From: an uncultured Bacteroidales bacterium
Lineage (GTDB): Bacteria > Bacteroidota > Bacteroidia > Bacteroidales > F082
Reading direction: 5' to 3'
Assembly (NCBI GenBank): GCA_946405575.1
Contig: CAMJHP010000007.1
Span: forward strand, 1-64,000
DNA length: 64,000 nt
Below the pieces are notes generated by a model. The model was not told the origin of the DNA and did not search any database. It worked only from the letters and a program-made list of their open reading frames with translations. Both the position numbers and the translations under genes were made by a program. Below, piece by piece: positions 32,907-42,537 of this stretch (its first letter is position 1; each line of letters opens with the position of its first letter).

Positions 32907-33916
32907 TTTTCTGCCGCCATCGAGACCGTCGGTTCTATCGAAGCGTAGTCTATTGGCTTTTGCTTGCGACGGATGAGGATACGGGAAAACTTTTCTTTCC
33001 CGTTTAAAATTGGCTTAGCCAAATCGTATTCACTATCACAACCATGATTTAGTATGCCAATAATTTCGAACTGATCTGGGTTGTACTTATCCAAAAATGT
33101 AACTGGCACACCCATTAACCCATCATAATCCATAGGAATATTTGCAGTTGGACAACATTCGATTGCATCAAAACTATCGTATTTAGGGAACTCTTCAGCA
33201 TTGTACTTTTTGAACATTATCAAATCTTCGTGCCGTTTTGGAATTTCTAAATTCGTAAACCACGTTACTCCAGAAACACGAATCATCCCTTCTCTATGGT
33301 CACACGCTGTTGCAACATCTTCATATTTACTGAAAAAATGGCCTGCTCCACCCTTGAAACCATAGCCCAACCACAACTTGTTTTCTTTTATGAGCGGGAA
33401 TATTTCTTTATAATGTATTGCATTCTGATGTCCTATAATCACAAACTTCTTCTCATACTTCATCAATTGCGCCACATATTCCCGAAACAATGAAAAAGGT
33501 GGATTGGTCACCACAATATCGGCTTCTTTCAGCAACTCGATGCACTCTTGGGAACGAAAATCGCCGTCCCCTTTGAAATAGTGGATACCGATTTCTTCGG
33601 GGTCAGGCACGCGATTACCATTGCGGTCACCATAATACTCTAGCCAAATGGCCTGCTCTGAATCGTTTTGGCTAAATAAATCACGGTTTTGGTTCTTGTA
33701 ACAAGTGGTGATGAGTTTTTTAAGTCCTAACTGCTCAAAGTTGTAGCTGAAATAATGGAAAAAGTTGCTTACACGCGGGTCGTCGCAGTTGCAAAGCACA
33801 GTTTTGCCTTTGAAGTGTTCCTTATAGTGCCGCAGTTCATTCTCTATATCAACAAGTTGGGTATAAAACTCGTCTTTTTTGGCATTCTTTGCCTGATTCA
33901 GATTCTTGTTGGCCAT
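32894..33916 (-). CDS. EcoRI-type adenine-specific DNA methyltransferase
   Basis: 340 residues from ATG 33916 (MANKNLNQAKNAKKDEFYTQ). It closely follows the EcoRI methylase family: KDEFYTQLVDIENELRHYKE, VLCNCDDPRVSNFFHYF (motif I region), FKGDGDFRSQECIELLKEAD, catalytic motif IV VVTNPPFSLFREYV (NPPF 138-141), IKENKLWLGYGFKGG, YDGLMGVPVTFLDKYNPDQF and FSRILIRRKQK. It should methylate adenine N6, and the site is not predictable. The family normally ends at about FSRILIRRKQK. The last 20 residues (PIDYASIEPTVSMAAENQVP) come from a dispersed repeat. It lies upstream of the DUF262-HNH gene in place of a recognisable EcoRI-like nuclease. The gene looks richer in A+T than its core neighbours. Confidence 0.9.
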   Translation of the reverse strand: MANKNLNQAKNAKKDEFYTQLVDIENELRHYKEHFKGKTVLCNCDDPRVSNFFHYFSYNFEQLGLKKLITTCYKNQNRDLFSQNDSEQAIWLEYYGDRNGNRVPDPEEIGIHYFKGDGDFRSQECIELLKEADIVVTNPPFSLFREYVAQLMKYEKKFVIIGHQNAIHYKEIFPLIKENKLWLGYGFKGGAGHFFSKYEDVATACDHREGMIRVSGVTWFTNLEIPKRHEDLIMFKKYNAEEFPKYDSFDAIECCPTANIPMDYDGLMGVPVTFLDKYNPDQFEIIGILNHGCDSEYDLAKPILNGKEKFSRILIRRKQKPIDYASIEPTVSMAAENQVP

Positions 33917-34239
33917 TGTGATTGACAGTTTTCGCATGGCTATCAATCACTTTTTCGGACAAAAGAAAGGTGTAGGCCTTTCTATCGCGTTCACGGGGAG
34001 CGTCGGTGAACCCCATTGCCTCACTAGAAATTTGCCCACACCTATTCAGTGCGAGCATCAACTCAATGTGAGGCAACGGAATCTAAATCGCTTCCGTGAA
34101 CTTGCTTTTATCCGATGGTTTCAAACCAAGAGTTTCCGACGCTTTTGTTTTGAACGCGAATAATAGCTAATGCTTTGGTTTATACTATGTTATTTATTCT
34201 CTTTTTTATCTCTACGATACGTTTGGATTTTATTTGGCG
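33917..34239. other. Non-coding spacer with many inverted repeats
   Basis: No gene supported. Complementary pairs are TTGCCTCAC (34016-34024) with GTGAGGCAA (34068-34076), GTTCAC (33989-33994) with GTGAAC (34006-34011), and GTTCACGG (33989-33996) with CCGTGAAC (34094-34101). A 75-codon minus-strand frame (33849-34076) overlaps the methyltransferase start in another phase and matches nothing I know. Confidence 0.4.
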
Positions 34240-34247
34240 CAAAGATA
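34240..34247 (-). promoter_or_regulatory. Candidate -7 box of the methyltransferase transcript
   Basis: CAAAGATA on the plus strand (TATCTTTG on the minus strand). It would give a leader of about 315 bases that includes the inverted-repeat spacer. Confidence 0.4.
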
Positions 34248-34304
34248 GCGTATTTTTCTAAAAATCACATTACATATTCAGAAAACTCATCTCCTTGCCA
34301 TTGA

Positions 34305-34406
34305 TATTTCTTTTATAAAAGAAGAATTTCAACTTTTTCAAAGAAATTTCTTTCATAAAAGAAATATTTCATATTTTTGCAGAAACTTTTTTCTATAAAA
34401 GAAAAA
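34305..34406. repeat. Three palindromic repeats at exact 40-bp spacing
   Basis: The core ATAAAAGAA occurs with its TATAAAA/CATAAAA at 34314, 34354 and 34394. Copy 1 contains the perfect palindrome TTCTTTTATAAAAGAA, copy 2 has TTTCTTTCATAAAAGAAA, copy 3 TTTTTTCTATAAAAGAAAAAA. Copy 2 overlaps the region just upstream of the -7 box and copy 3 ends at the ATG of the ATPase gene. Confidence 0.65.
34372..34379 (+). promoter_or_regulatory. -7 box of the AAA/DUF4143 gene
   Basis: TATTTTTG, followed by CAG, 30 bases before the ATG at 34410, flanked by palindrome copies 2 and 3. Confidence 0.55.
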
Positions 34407-34409
34407 ATT

Positions 34410-35618
34410 ATGGAAAACATCCTTCGGAAACACTACCTCAATAAGGTGGAAAGGTATTTCGGAAAGAACACGATTATCGTCCTGACAGGGCAAAGACGGG
34501 TTGGAAAGAGCTATTTGTTGAAACAATTGCATGACCAAAAGCAGAACGAGGCCAACAGCAACGTGATTTATATCGACAAGGAAAAACGGGAGTTCGACTC
34601 CATCCAAACGTATCGGGAGCTAAACGACCACATAGAGCACCATTATCAAAAAGGGAAGAAAAACTACATCTTCATTGATGAGATTCAAGACATTGAGGAA
34701 TTTGAGCGCAGTGTTAGAAGCTTCCATACAGAACCCGATGCAGAAATTGTCATCACAGGAAGCAATGCCAAAATGCTGAGCAACGAATTGAGCACGCTCA
34801 TTGGAGGTCGTTACAAAGAGATTTACATCCAATCACTCAGCTACCAAGAGTTCCTCACTTTCCACAACCTTACCGACAATGATGAAACCTTGGCTTTATA
34901 CATCCAATTCGGAGGTTTGCCAGGCCTCGTAAAAATCGGCCTTGACGAAGATGATACACGTGAATACCAAATGGACATTTACCATACCGTACTTTTGAAA
35001 GACGTTGTTATGCGTAATCAAATCCGCAACGTGACCTTCTTGGAAAACTTAGTGCGTTTTCTTGCCGACAATGCTGGCAAACTCGTTTCCGCCAACAGCA
35101 TTGCAAAGTTCATGAAGTCACAGGGCGAAAGCGTGACCTCGACCGTTGTCTCCAACTACATCAAGTACCTGACCGAGGCATACATGATTCATCAAGTGAA
35201 CCGATTCGATATCCACGGCAAACGTCTGTTCGAAAACAATGACAAGTTTTATTTTGAGGATCATGGCATCCGCAATGCATTGGCAGGAGGAAGTCGTGAA
35301 GGCGACATTGAAAAAGTGATTGAAAACATTATTTATCAACACCTTATCTATTTGGGCTACACAGTGACCGTCGGTCAGCTACAAGCCGGAGAAATCGATT
35401 TTGTATGCACAGCGAAAGGCGGGCAACGAAAATATGTGCAAGCTGCATTCATCATTGCTGATGAAACCACCCGCGAACGTGAATTTGGCAACCTCCGCGC
35501 CATCAAGGACAACTATCCGAAATATGTCATCTCGATGACACCACTTGTCACCCGCAACGACGACAACGGCATCACCCACCTCCATTTGAGGAAGTTCTTG
35601 ATGGAAGGATTGAAATAA
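34410..35618 (+). CDS. AAA-family ATPase with DUF4143 domain
   Basis: 402 residues. An N-terminal P-loop domain (AAA_14 type) has Walker A GQRRVGKS at 27-34 and Walker B YIFIDEIQDI near 86-95, followed by ITGSNAKML (sensor) and the GGRYKEIYIQSLSYQEFLTF motif typical of the family. The C-terminal DUF4143 part (about 200-402) has FMKSQGESVTSTVVSNYIKY (winged helix), LTEAYMIHQVNRFDIHGKRL and a nuclease-like IDFVCTAKGGQRKYVQAAF. Large paralogous families of this protein exist in Bacteroidota with unknown function. Its promoter is embedded in three regularly spaced palindromes, which the winged helix could bind as autoregulator (inference). Confidence 0.8.
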   Translation: MENILRKHYLNKVERYFGKNTIIVLTGQRRVGKSYLLKQLHDQKQNEANSNVIYIDKEKREFDSIQTYRELNDHIEHHYQKGKKNYIFIDEIQDIEEFERSVRSFHTEPDAEIVITGSNAKMLSNELSTLIGGRYKEIYIQSLSYQEFLTFHNLTDNDETLALYIQFGGLPGLVKIGLDEDDTREYQMDIYHTVLLKDVVMRNQIRNVTFLENLVRFLADNAGKLVSANSIAKFMKSQGESVTSTVVSNYIKYLTEAYMIHQVNRFDIHGKRLFENNDKFYFEDHGIRNALAGGSREGDIEKVIENIIYQHLIYLGYTVTVGQLQAGEIDFVCTAKGGQRKYVQAAFIIADETTREREFGNLRAIKDNYPKYVISMTPLVTRNDDNGITHLHLRKFLMEGLK

Positions 35619-35622
35619 ACAC

Positions 35623-35630
35623 TATCTTTG
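35623..35630 (+). promoter_or_regulatory. -7 box of the transglutaminase-like lipoprotein
   Basis: TATCTTTG, followed by CAG, 18 bases before the ATG at 35648 and only 5 bases after the ATPase stop codon. Confidence 0.55.
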
Positions 35631-35647
35631 CAGCAAACATTTGCAAT

Positions 35648-38203
35648 ATGAAAAACACTTTATTCATTCTCATTACCGCCTTCGCCATTCTCCTATCCGG
35701 ATGCAAGGGCGAGACGAAACAAAAGGCTTTCAACGAAGGAGAAGCCCTGCAATTCCTTTACCAATATATGCCTCTCGGCGACAGTGTGGACTATACCGAG
35801 GACTATTACCGCGAATGTGTCCACTATGCCTTCCTTGCCAAGGAAGAACTGCCTTGGGGAGCCAGCATCCCCGAGCGCGAGTTCAAGCACTTCGTGGTGC
35901 CCGTGCGCGTCAACAACGAGAACCTCGACCACTTCCGCGCCACCTATTATGAGGAGCTGAAGGACCGCGTGAAAGACCTTTCCTTATATGATGCCGTCCT
36001 CGAAGTGAACCACTGGTGCCACGAGCACGTCAACTACAAAGGCAGCGATAGCCGCACCAGCGCGCCTATGGCCACCATCAAGACCTCGTGGGGTCGCTGC
36101 GGCGAAGAGTCGACGCTGCTGGTGACCGCGTTGCGTACCGTGGGCATCCCGGCCCGACAGGTCTATACCCCCCGCTGGGCCCATTGCGACGACAACCACG
36201 CCTGGGTGGAAGCCTGGGTGGACGGGAAATGGCATTTCCTCGGTGCATGTGAACCTGAGCCCGTGCTGGATTTGGGTTGGTTCAACGAGCCTGCCTCGCG
36301 CACCTTATTATTACATACCCGCGTCTTTGGCGACTACGATGGTCCCGAAGAAGTCATCAGCCGTAGTGCCAACTACACGGAAATTAACGTGGTGGACAAC
36401 TATGGAAAGGCTGCCAAGACTACCTTCACAGTGGTGGACAACGACGGCAAACCACAAGCCAACCTGCCCGTGGAATTCAAGATTTACAACTATGCCGAGT
36501 TCTGCACTGTCGTTACAAAAACCACTGACGAGAATGGTCAGACCTGGCTCACCTCCGGTTTGGGCTGCATGATGGCCTATGCCGCCAAAGACGGTAAGTT
36601 TGGCTTCCAAGTGTTCAAGTCGGGCGAGCAAGAGAATGTCACTATCACCCTCAACCATGAGGAAGGCACTGAAGAAGTCTTCGAATTCGACATAGTGCCG
36701 CCTGCACCGACTAGCGTCTTGCCCGAGGTGACGGTCGAGATGCGTGCCGAAAACGACCGCCGCATAGCCTTTGAAGACTCGCTGCGCAACGCCTACATCG
36801 CCGAATGCAAGAAAGTTCAGATGGAAGAGATTATGAATACGGGCAACAAAAAGCTTTGCAGCATCTACGAAAAGACCTGGGGCAACTACCAAACCATCGC
36901 CGATTTCGTGAAATACGCCCAAGGCAAAAGCCAAGAGATCAAAGCTGTAGAGCTGCTCAGCAACATCTCCGACAAAGACTTGCGCGATGTCAGCCTCGAA
37001 GTGCTCAAAGACCATCTCGACAACACGCCTGGTCTCGAGCAATCCATCATTTCCATGCCGCCTGAGCTCTATGCGCAATACATCCTCAGCCCTAGAGTGA
37101 GCAATGAAATGATTGTGCCTTACCGCAAAACCCTTTCCGAGTTCTTCCCCGAAGCGGAAAGACGGCAATACCATGACAATCCTGCCTTATTGGTCGATTG
37201 GGTGAAAAAGAACATACAAGCCGACGATAATCTAGCTTTACAGCGCATTCCCATTTCACCTTTGGGTGTGCTGAAAGCCCGCAAGGCCGACCGCCATTCC
37301 CGTGACATCTTCTTCGTCAGCATAGCACGCAGCTTGGGCATCGCGGCACAAATCAACCCAGTGAATGGCAACGTGCAATACTTCGGCAAGGAATGGACCA
37401 ATGTGGACTTTGAAGCTGCCGAACCTGGCAGCACCGCAGTGGGATATCTGGACATCCAATACTACCCCATCGCTTCCGTCGCCGACCCGAAATACTACAC
37501 GCATTTCAGCATCAAGAAGTTTGACGGCCAGAGCTTCCGCCTCTTGGCCTATGATGCCAAAGATCCTGGCATTGACGACGGTATGATGCTCTCCTCCTTC
37601 GAACATCCCACACCTTTGGATGAAGGCTATTACATCCTTACGGCAGGCACGCGCTTGGATGACGGCACCGCCCTGACCCACAGCGAGTTTTTCACCATCA
37701 AGGCGGGTGAGACCACGCAAGTGAACCTCGTTTTGCGTCAACCCGATAACGAGCTTCATGTCATCGGCAGTTACTATGCCGACAGCAAATACACCGACCC
37801 CGAGACGGGAGAAAAAGGCAACCCTAAACAAATCATCAAAGACAGCTATTTTATCCTCGGTTATTTGGACCAAGGCAGCGAGCCCACCACACATGCGATG
37901 CAAGACATCGCCGCCTTCCGCAAGGACTTTGAGGGAAACAATCTGCCAATGATTTTCATCTTCAGCAGCAAAGAGGACTACGATAAGTTTAAGCTGAAAA
38001 ACTTCAGCGAGTTGCCTGAAGGTATCGTTTACGGCCTTGATGAAGGAGAGATACGCAATGAAATCGTTGATGGTCTGCACCTCAACACCGATATCCGCCC
38101 CATCTTCCTCATTGCCAACGCTAACAGCGAAGTGGTGTTTGTGAAGCAGGGCTACACGATTGGCTTGGGCGAGCAGATGCTGAAGGTGATGGCGAAACTA
38201 TAA
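35648..38203 (+). CDS. Transglutaminase-like lipoprotein
   Basis: 851 residues. The lipoprotein signal is MKNTLFILITAFAILLSGC (Cys 19). A transglutaminase/protease-like domain has nucleophile Cys151 in TSWGRCGEESTLLVTALRT, His184 in CDDNHAWVEAWVDGKWH and a probable Asp about 208. A beta-sandwich (about 260-350) resembles carboxypeptidase-regulatory repeats. A helical region follows, with a second regulatory-like strand set near 640-680 and a thioredoxin-like end (NNLPMIFIFSSKEDYDKF, RPIFLIANANSEVVFVKQGY). It is probably on the periplasmic face or outer surface. Whether it acts as protease, cross-linker or binding protein is unknown. A bidirectional terminator follows. Confidence 0.8.
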   Translation: MKNTLFILITAFAILLSGCKGETKQKAFNEGEALQFLYQYMPLGDSVDYTEDYYRECVHYAFLAKEELPWGASIPEREFKHFVVPVRVNNENLDHFRATYYEELKDRVKDLSLYDAVLEVNHWCHEHVNYKGSDSRTSAPMATIKTSWGRCGEESTLLVTALRTVGIPARQVYTPRWAHCDDNHAWVEAWVDGKWHFLGACEPEPVLDLGWFNEPASRTLLLHTRVFGDYDGPEEVISRSANYTEINVVDNYGKAAKTTFTVVDNDGKPQANLPVEFKIYNYAEFCTVVTKTTDENGQTWLTSGLGCMMAYAAKDGKFGFQVFKSGEQENVTITLNHEEGTEEVFEFDIVPPAPTSVLPEVTVEMRAENDRRIAFEDSLRNAYIAECKKVQMEEIMNTGNKKLCSIYEKTWGNYQTIADFVKYAQGKSQEIKAVELLSNISDKDLRDVSLEVLKDHLDNTPGLEQSIISMPPELYAQYILSPRVSNEMIVPYRKTLSEFFPEAERRQYHDNPALLVDWVKKNIQADDNLALQRIPISPLGVLKARKADRHSRDIFFVSIARSLGIAAQINPVNGNVQYFGKEWTNVDFEAAEPGSTAVGYLDIQYYPIASVADPKYYTHFSIKKFDGQSFRLLAYDAKDPGIDDGMMLSSFEHPTPLDEGYYILTAGTRLDDGTALTHSEFFTIKAGETTQVNLVLRQPDNELHVIGSYYADSKYTDPETGEKGNPKQIIKDSYFILGYLDQGSEPTTHAMQDIAAFRKDFEGNNLPMIFIFSSKEDYDKFKLKNFSELPEGIVYGLDEGEIRNEIVDGLHLNTDIRPIFLIANANSEVVFVKQGYTIGLGEQMLKVMAKL

Positions 38204-38223
38204 TATCACCATCCAAATTACAC

Positions 38224-38258
38224 ATAAAGCCTCGACAAACTTGTTGCCGAGGCTTTAT
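38224..38258. terminator. Bidirectional terminator
   Basis: AAAGCCTCGACAA, loop ACTTG, TTGCCGAGGCTTT, with A and T flanks, between the convergent lipoprotein and infB genes. Confidence 0.85.
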
Positions 38259-38276
38259 CATTCAGTAAACTATCGC

Positions 38277-41189
38277 TTACAACTTCCTAGCGACTTCCTT
38301 CTCCGTATAACCCTCGATAATGTCGCCGACCTTGATGTCGTTGAAGTTTTCGATGTTCAAGCCACAGTCCATACCGGCACTGACTTCCTTCACATCGTCC
38401 TTGTACCGCTTCAAGGAGCCGAGCACGCCCGTGTAGATGACGATACCGTCGCGGATGACACGGATCTTGGTGTTGCGGGTGACCTTGCCGTCCAAGACCA
38501 TACAGCCGGCGATGGTGCCGACCTTGCTGATCTTGAAGGTCTCACGGATTTCGAGGTTGCAGGTGACCACCTCCTCGATTTCGGGAGCCAACATACCTTC
38601 GATAGCGGCCTTGATTTCTTCGATGGCGGTGTAAATGATGGAGTAAAGGCGGATGTCAATCTTCTCATTTTCAGCCATCTTACGCGCTTGTGCCGTAGGA
38701 CGTACATTGAAGCCCACGATGATAGCATTGGAAGCCGAAGCCAACATCACATCCGACTCGCTGATGGCACCCACCGACTTGTGAATGACATTGACCTGCA
38801 CCTCCTCGGTGGAGAGCTTCAGCAAGCTGTCGGCCAGAGCCTCAACGGAGCCGTCCACGTCGGCTTTGACGATGATGTTAAGCTCCTTGAAGTCGCCGAT
38901 AGCGATACGACGGCCGATTTCGTCCAAGGTGATGTGCGGGCTGGTGCGGCGCGTCTGTTCGCGTTGCAACTGCTCACGACGGTTGGCAATGGCTTTCACC
39001 TCACGCTCATCGGTCATCACATTGAAGGCATCACCCGGCATGGGTGCGCCATTCAGACCTAGCAACAACACCGGCACCGAAGGACCAGCCTCCTTGACAG
39101 GACGGTTGTGGTCATCGAACATGGCCTTCACCTTACCGAAGGTGGTACCAGCGAGCACCATATCACCAATCTTCAGGGTGCCGTTCTGCACCAGGATCTT
39201 GGCCACATAGCCACGGCCTTTGTCCAAAGCGGACTCGATGACCGTGCCTTTGGCCAGACGGTTCGGGTTAGCCTTCAAGTCGAGGAACTCGGCCTCAAGC
39301 AACACCTTTTCAAGCAGTGCATCAACGTTCAAACCAATCTTAGCGGCGATTTCCTGGTCTTGGTACTTACCGCCCCAGCTCTCAACGAGGATGTTCATGT
39401 TGGCCAACTGCTCACGGATCTTGTCGGGGTTGGCGGTGGGCTTATCGATCTTATTCAGAGCAAAGACGATAGGCACGCCAGCGGCCTGTGCATGGTTGAT
39501 AGCCTCGACGGTCTGCGGCATCACGCTGTCGTCGGTAGCAATGACGATGATGGCGACGTCGGTGATCTTGGCACCACGGGCACGCATGGCCGTGAAGGCT
39601 TCGTGACCAGGGGTATCCAAGAAGGTAATCTTTTTGCCGCTTTCGGTGGTCACCTCATAGGCACCGATGTGTTGGGTGATACCACCTGCCTCACCAGCCA
39701 CCACGTTAGTATTACGGATATAGTCCAAAAGCTTGGTCTTACCATGGTCGACGTGACCCATGACGGTGACGACGGGAGCTCGTGGAACAAGATCTTCTTC
39801 ACGGTCAACCTCATCTGTCTCAGCAATAGCTTCCTGCACATCGGCACTCACGAAGTCGACTTGGAAGCCAAATTCTTCGGCAACGACAGAAAGTGCCTCA
39901 GCATCAAGACGTTGGTTAATAGAAACTGGCATACCTAAGCTCATGCAGGTGCCGATAACCTTTACGACGGGTACATTCATCATGGTAGCCAACTCATTGG
40001 CAGTGACGAACTCCGTCACTTTAAGGACCTTCTTATCCTCTTCCTGACGCATCATCTCCTCCATCATGCTGCCCGCCACTGCCTGACGTTTCTCGCGACG
40101 GTGCTTGGAGGTCTTCGACTTGCCCATAGGAGCGAGGCGTGCCAAAGTGTCCTTGATCTGCTTAGAGATTTCCTCTTCGCTCAGTTCAGGTTTCTCCTCA
40201 CGCTTCGATTTCTTATCCTTTTTGCTCAGTTTTGCATTATCTTTCGAGCCTTTCTTACCACCTTGATCAGCAGGTTTCTGACCCTTGCCTTGTTTGTTGC
40301 CTTCCTGCTTCTTTCCGCCAGCGTTCACATTTGGACCAGTCGGGTTCTCCGATGAACCTTCAGGTTTGCCACCCATAATGCGTTTGCGTTTCTTTTTCTT
40401 TGATTCACTAGGCTTGCCGCTTTTCTTCTCCACAGGCAATTCCAAAGTGCCCAAAACAGTGGGACCCGTTAACTTTGGAGCTTCCAATTTAATCACCCTT
40501 GGCTCGACAGGCTTTTCTTCTTTAGGAGTGGCAGCCTTGGCGGGCTCTTCCTTCTTTTTCTCCACAGGTTTTTGCTGTTGTTGAGGCTTTTCCTGTTTCT
40601 TTTCCTGAGGCTGGACAGGCTGTTTTTCAGGCTTTTTCTCTGGTTTCTTTTCCTGTTTCTTCTCCTGACGAGGTTTTGGCGTAAGGTCAATCTTCCCGAC
40701 AATATTCAACGAGATGCCCGTAGGGTTGTCTTCCTTCTTTTCAGGCTCAACCATTACAGGTTCCTTCTTCTCAGGCTCAACTTCAACTTCTTGCTTCGGA
40801 GTTTCTTCCTTGACTTCTACCTTTTCCGGCTCAGCAACTACAGGCTTTGTCGTCTTTTTTGTCGGCGATGATATTGTGGTCGTGCGGATAATCACCTCTT
40901 CATGGTCTTCCTCATCGACGTTTTTTTGCGATTGCAATGCCGAATCAACGGAAACACTACCACCCTTGTAAGAGAGGTTACCCAACTTCATAGCCTCATT
41001 CTTCACTTCCTTTTCGCCCTGGTATTCCTTCACGAGCAGCGCATACATATCTGCCGTGAGTTTCGTGTTGGGAGAGGAATCCACCTGAAATCCCTTTTTG
41101 GTAAGGAATTCCACAATGGTGTCCTTTCCCACATTGAATTCTTTTGCCGCTTTAGACAATCGAATTGAAAAATTAGTTTCTTCGGACAT
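38277..41189 (-). CDS. infB: Translation initiation factor IF-2
   Basis: 970 residues from ATG 41189 ([18 protein letters not shown]). The longer frame would start inside nusA. An N-terminal IF2_N fold (about 5-55) is followed by a 330-residue Lys/Glu/Pro/Gln-rich linker and a second IF2_N-like segment ([18 protein letters not shown]). The G domain has G1 [17 protein letters not shown] and NKID. Domains II-IV end with the fMet-tRNA-binding C2 ([19 protein letters not shown]). It is the last gene of the rimP-nusA-infB operon, 43 bases after nusA. Confidence 0.97.
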   Translation of the reverse strand: MSEETNFSIRLSKAAKEFNVGKDTIVEFLTKKGFQVDSSPNTKLTADMYALLVKEYQGEKEVKNEAMKLGNLSYKGGSVSVDSALQSQKNVDEEDHEEVIIRTTTISSPTKKTTKPVVAEPEKVEVKEETPKQEVEVEPEKKEPVMVEPEKKEDNPTGISLNIVGKIDLTPKPRQEKKQEKKPEKKPEKQPVQPQEKKQEKPQQQQKPVEKKKEEPAKAATPKEEKPVEPRVIKLEAPKLTGPTVLGTLELPVEKKSGKPSESKKKKRKRIMGGKPEGSSENPTGPNVNAGGKKQEGNKQGKGQKPADQGGKKGSKDNAKLSKKDKKSKREEKPELSEEEISKQIKDTLARLAPMGKSKTSKHRREKRQAVAGSMMEEMMRQEEDKKVLKVTEFVTANELATMMNVPVVKVIGTCMSLGMPVSINQRLDAEALSVVAEEFGFQVDFVSADVQEAIAETDEVDREEDLVPRAPVVTVMGHVDHGKTKLLDYIRNTNVVAGEAGGITQHIGAYEVTTESGKKITFLDTPGHEAFTAMRARGAKITDVAIIVIATDDSVMPQTVEAINHAQAAGVPIVFALNKIDKPTANPDKIREQLANMNILVESWGGKYQDQEIAAKIGLNVDALLEKVLLEAEFLDLKANPNRLAKGTVIESALDKGRGYVAKILVQNGTLKIGDMVLAGTTFGKVKAMFDDHNRPVKEAGPSVPVLLLGLNGAPMPGDAFNVMTDEREVKAIANRREQLQREQTRRTSPHITLDEIGRRIAIGDFKELNIIVKADVDGSVEALADSLLKLSTEEVQVNVIHKSVGAISESDVMLASASNAIIVGFNVRPTAQARKMAENEKIDIRLYSIIYTAIEEIKAAIEGMLAPEIEEVVTCNLEIRETFKISKVGTIAGCMVLDGKVTRNTKIRVIRDGIVIYTGVLGSLKRYKDDVKEVSAGMDCGLNIENFNDIKVGDIIEGYTEKEVARKL

Positions 41190-41232
41190 AGTTTCTTCTC
41201 TTTGTTTCTCGTTTATATTTACTGCCTTGGCA

Positions 41233-42492
41233 TCATTCGGCATCTTGTTCAAATTCGGCTTTCAGGATGCGGAACACATCCTTGACGGTCTCAATTTCAA
41301 GGTCGGCACGGTTAGCCACCTCCTCAGGGGTGTACGACAACACAGCCTTGGCCGTATCGCAACCCATACGGATGAGTGAGTCAATGACCCACTGATCGAT
41401 TTCGTCGGAGAACTCTTGCAGGTCAACATCCTCTTCAGCGTTGTCGGCCTCACTGTTGCGGTAAACATCAATCTCATAGCCTGTCAGCTTACCGGCAAGT
41501 TTGATGTTGTAGCCGCCCTTACCAATAGCGAGGCTGATTTGGTCGTTCTCCATATACACATTGGCCATCGTGTTGTCGCTGCTCAATACAATGTTCGTAA
41601 TCTTAGCAGGGCTAAGGGCACGAGTAATGAGCAGAATGGGGTTGGTGGTCCAAGGAATGACATCGATGTTCTCGTTGCGCAATTCGCGGACGATACCGTG
41701 AATACGTGTTCCTTTCATACCCACACAAGCACCGACAGGGTCAATGCGGTCATCGTATGACTCAACGGCAATCTTGGCACGCTGACCAGGTTCACGGACA
41801 ATCTTCTTGATGGTGATGAGGCCATCGTAAATCTCAGGCACCTCAGCCTCAAGCAAACGCTGCAAGAAAATTTCGGAAGTACGCGACAGAGTGACCACCG
41901 GCGAACCGTTAATGCTCTCCACACTCTTCACGATGGCACGGATGGTGTCACCTTTACTATATTTATCAGCAGGAATCTGTTCCGCCTTGGGCAGAATCAA
42001 TTCGATATTCTCATCATCGACGACCACGATTTCGCGTTTCCACACATGTGCCACCTCAGCTGTGATAATCTCACCGACTTTCTCCTTGTACTTCTGGAAG
42101 ATGTTTTCCTTCTCATACTCAGAAACTTTAGTCTGAAGGTTCTGGCGCAGCGCAAGGATATCGCGGCGACCGAAGCTCTCAATACGCAACTCTTCGTTCA
42201 CTTCCTCTCCCACCTCAAAATCGGGTTCAATCTTGATGGCATCCGACAGCTTGATTTCGCGCAACGGGTCGGTCAATTTGTCGTCTTCCACTACTGTACG
42301 ATTGTGGTAGATTTCGAAATCACCCTTGTCGACATTGACGATAATGTCGATGAAATCGTTGGTGTCTGTGTCGAACTTCTTGTTCAACATACCACGGAAC
42401 ACATCCTCGATGATGCGCATCATAGCTTCACGGTCGATGTTCTTGAATTCCTTGAATTCCGAAAAAGTTTCTACTAATTTGTAGTTGTCCAT
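41233..42492 (-). CDS. nusA: Transcription factor NusA
   Basis: 419 residues. The N-terminal RNA-polymerase-binding domain (about 1-125) is followed by the S1 domain ([35 protein letters not shown]), KH1 ([19 protein letters not shown]) and KH2 ([20 protein letters not shown]). It ends with a short helical-hairpin tail ([20 protein letters not shown]). NusA controls pausing, termination and antitermination. The absence of two long C-terminal acidic repeats is normal outside gammaproteobacteria. 45 bases separate it from rimP. Confidence 0.97.
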   Translation of the reverse strand: MDNYKLVETFSEFKEFKNIDREAMMRIIEDVFRGMLNKKFDTDTNDFIDIIVNVDKGDFEIYHNRTVVEDDKLTDPLREIKLSDAIKIEPDFEVGEEVNEELRIESFGRRDILALRQNLQTKVSEYEKENIFQKYKEKVGEIITAEVAHVWKREIVVVDDENIELILPKAEQIPADKYSKGDTIRAIVKSVESINGSPVVTLSRTSEIFLQRLLEAEVPEIYDGLITIKKIVREPGQRAKIAVESYDDRIDPVGACVGMKGTRIHGIVRELRNENIDVIPWTTNPILLITRALSPAKITNIVLSSDNTMANVYMENDQISLAIGKGGYNIKLAGKLTGYEIDVYRNSEADNAEEDVDLQEFSDEIDQWVIDSLIRMGCDTAKAVLSYTPEEVANRADLEIETVKDVFRILKAEFEQDAE

Positions 42493-42537
42493 TTTTATAT
42501 TGTTGATTTAATATTCAAAGTTTTAAAATTCAAAGAT

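Noticed and set aside
33849-34076. 75-codon minus-strand frame as a small regulator (C protein) of the methyltransferase
   Set aside because: It overlaps the methyltransferase start in another phase, begins with TTG and shows no helix-turn-helix or known similarity.
33906-34163. 85-codon plus-strand frame in the same spacer
   Set aside because: No recognisable domain and it reads through the inverted repeats.
34305-34406. CRISPR array suggested by regularly spaced repeats
   Set aside because: Only three copies, degenerate, AT-rich, with similar sequence also in the intervals and no cas genes. A promoter operator fits better.
36311-37174. 287-codon minus-strand frame opposite the transglutaminase lipoprotein
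   Set aside because: Shadow of a strong coding gene on the other strand, with biased composition and no family.
39108-39938. 276-codon plus-strand frame opposite infB
   Set aside because: Antisense shadow of the IF-2 G domain.
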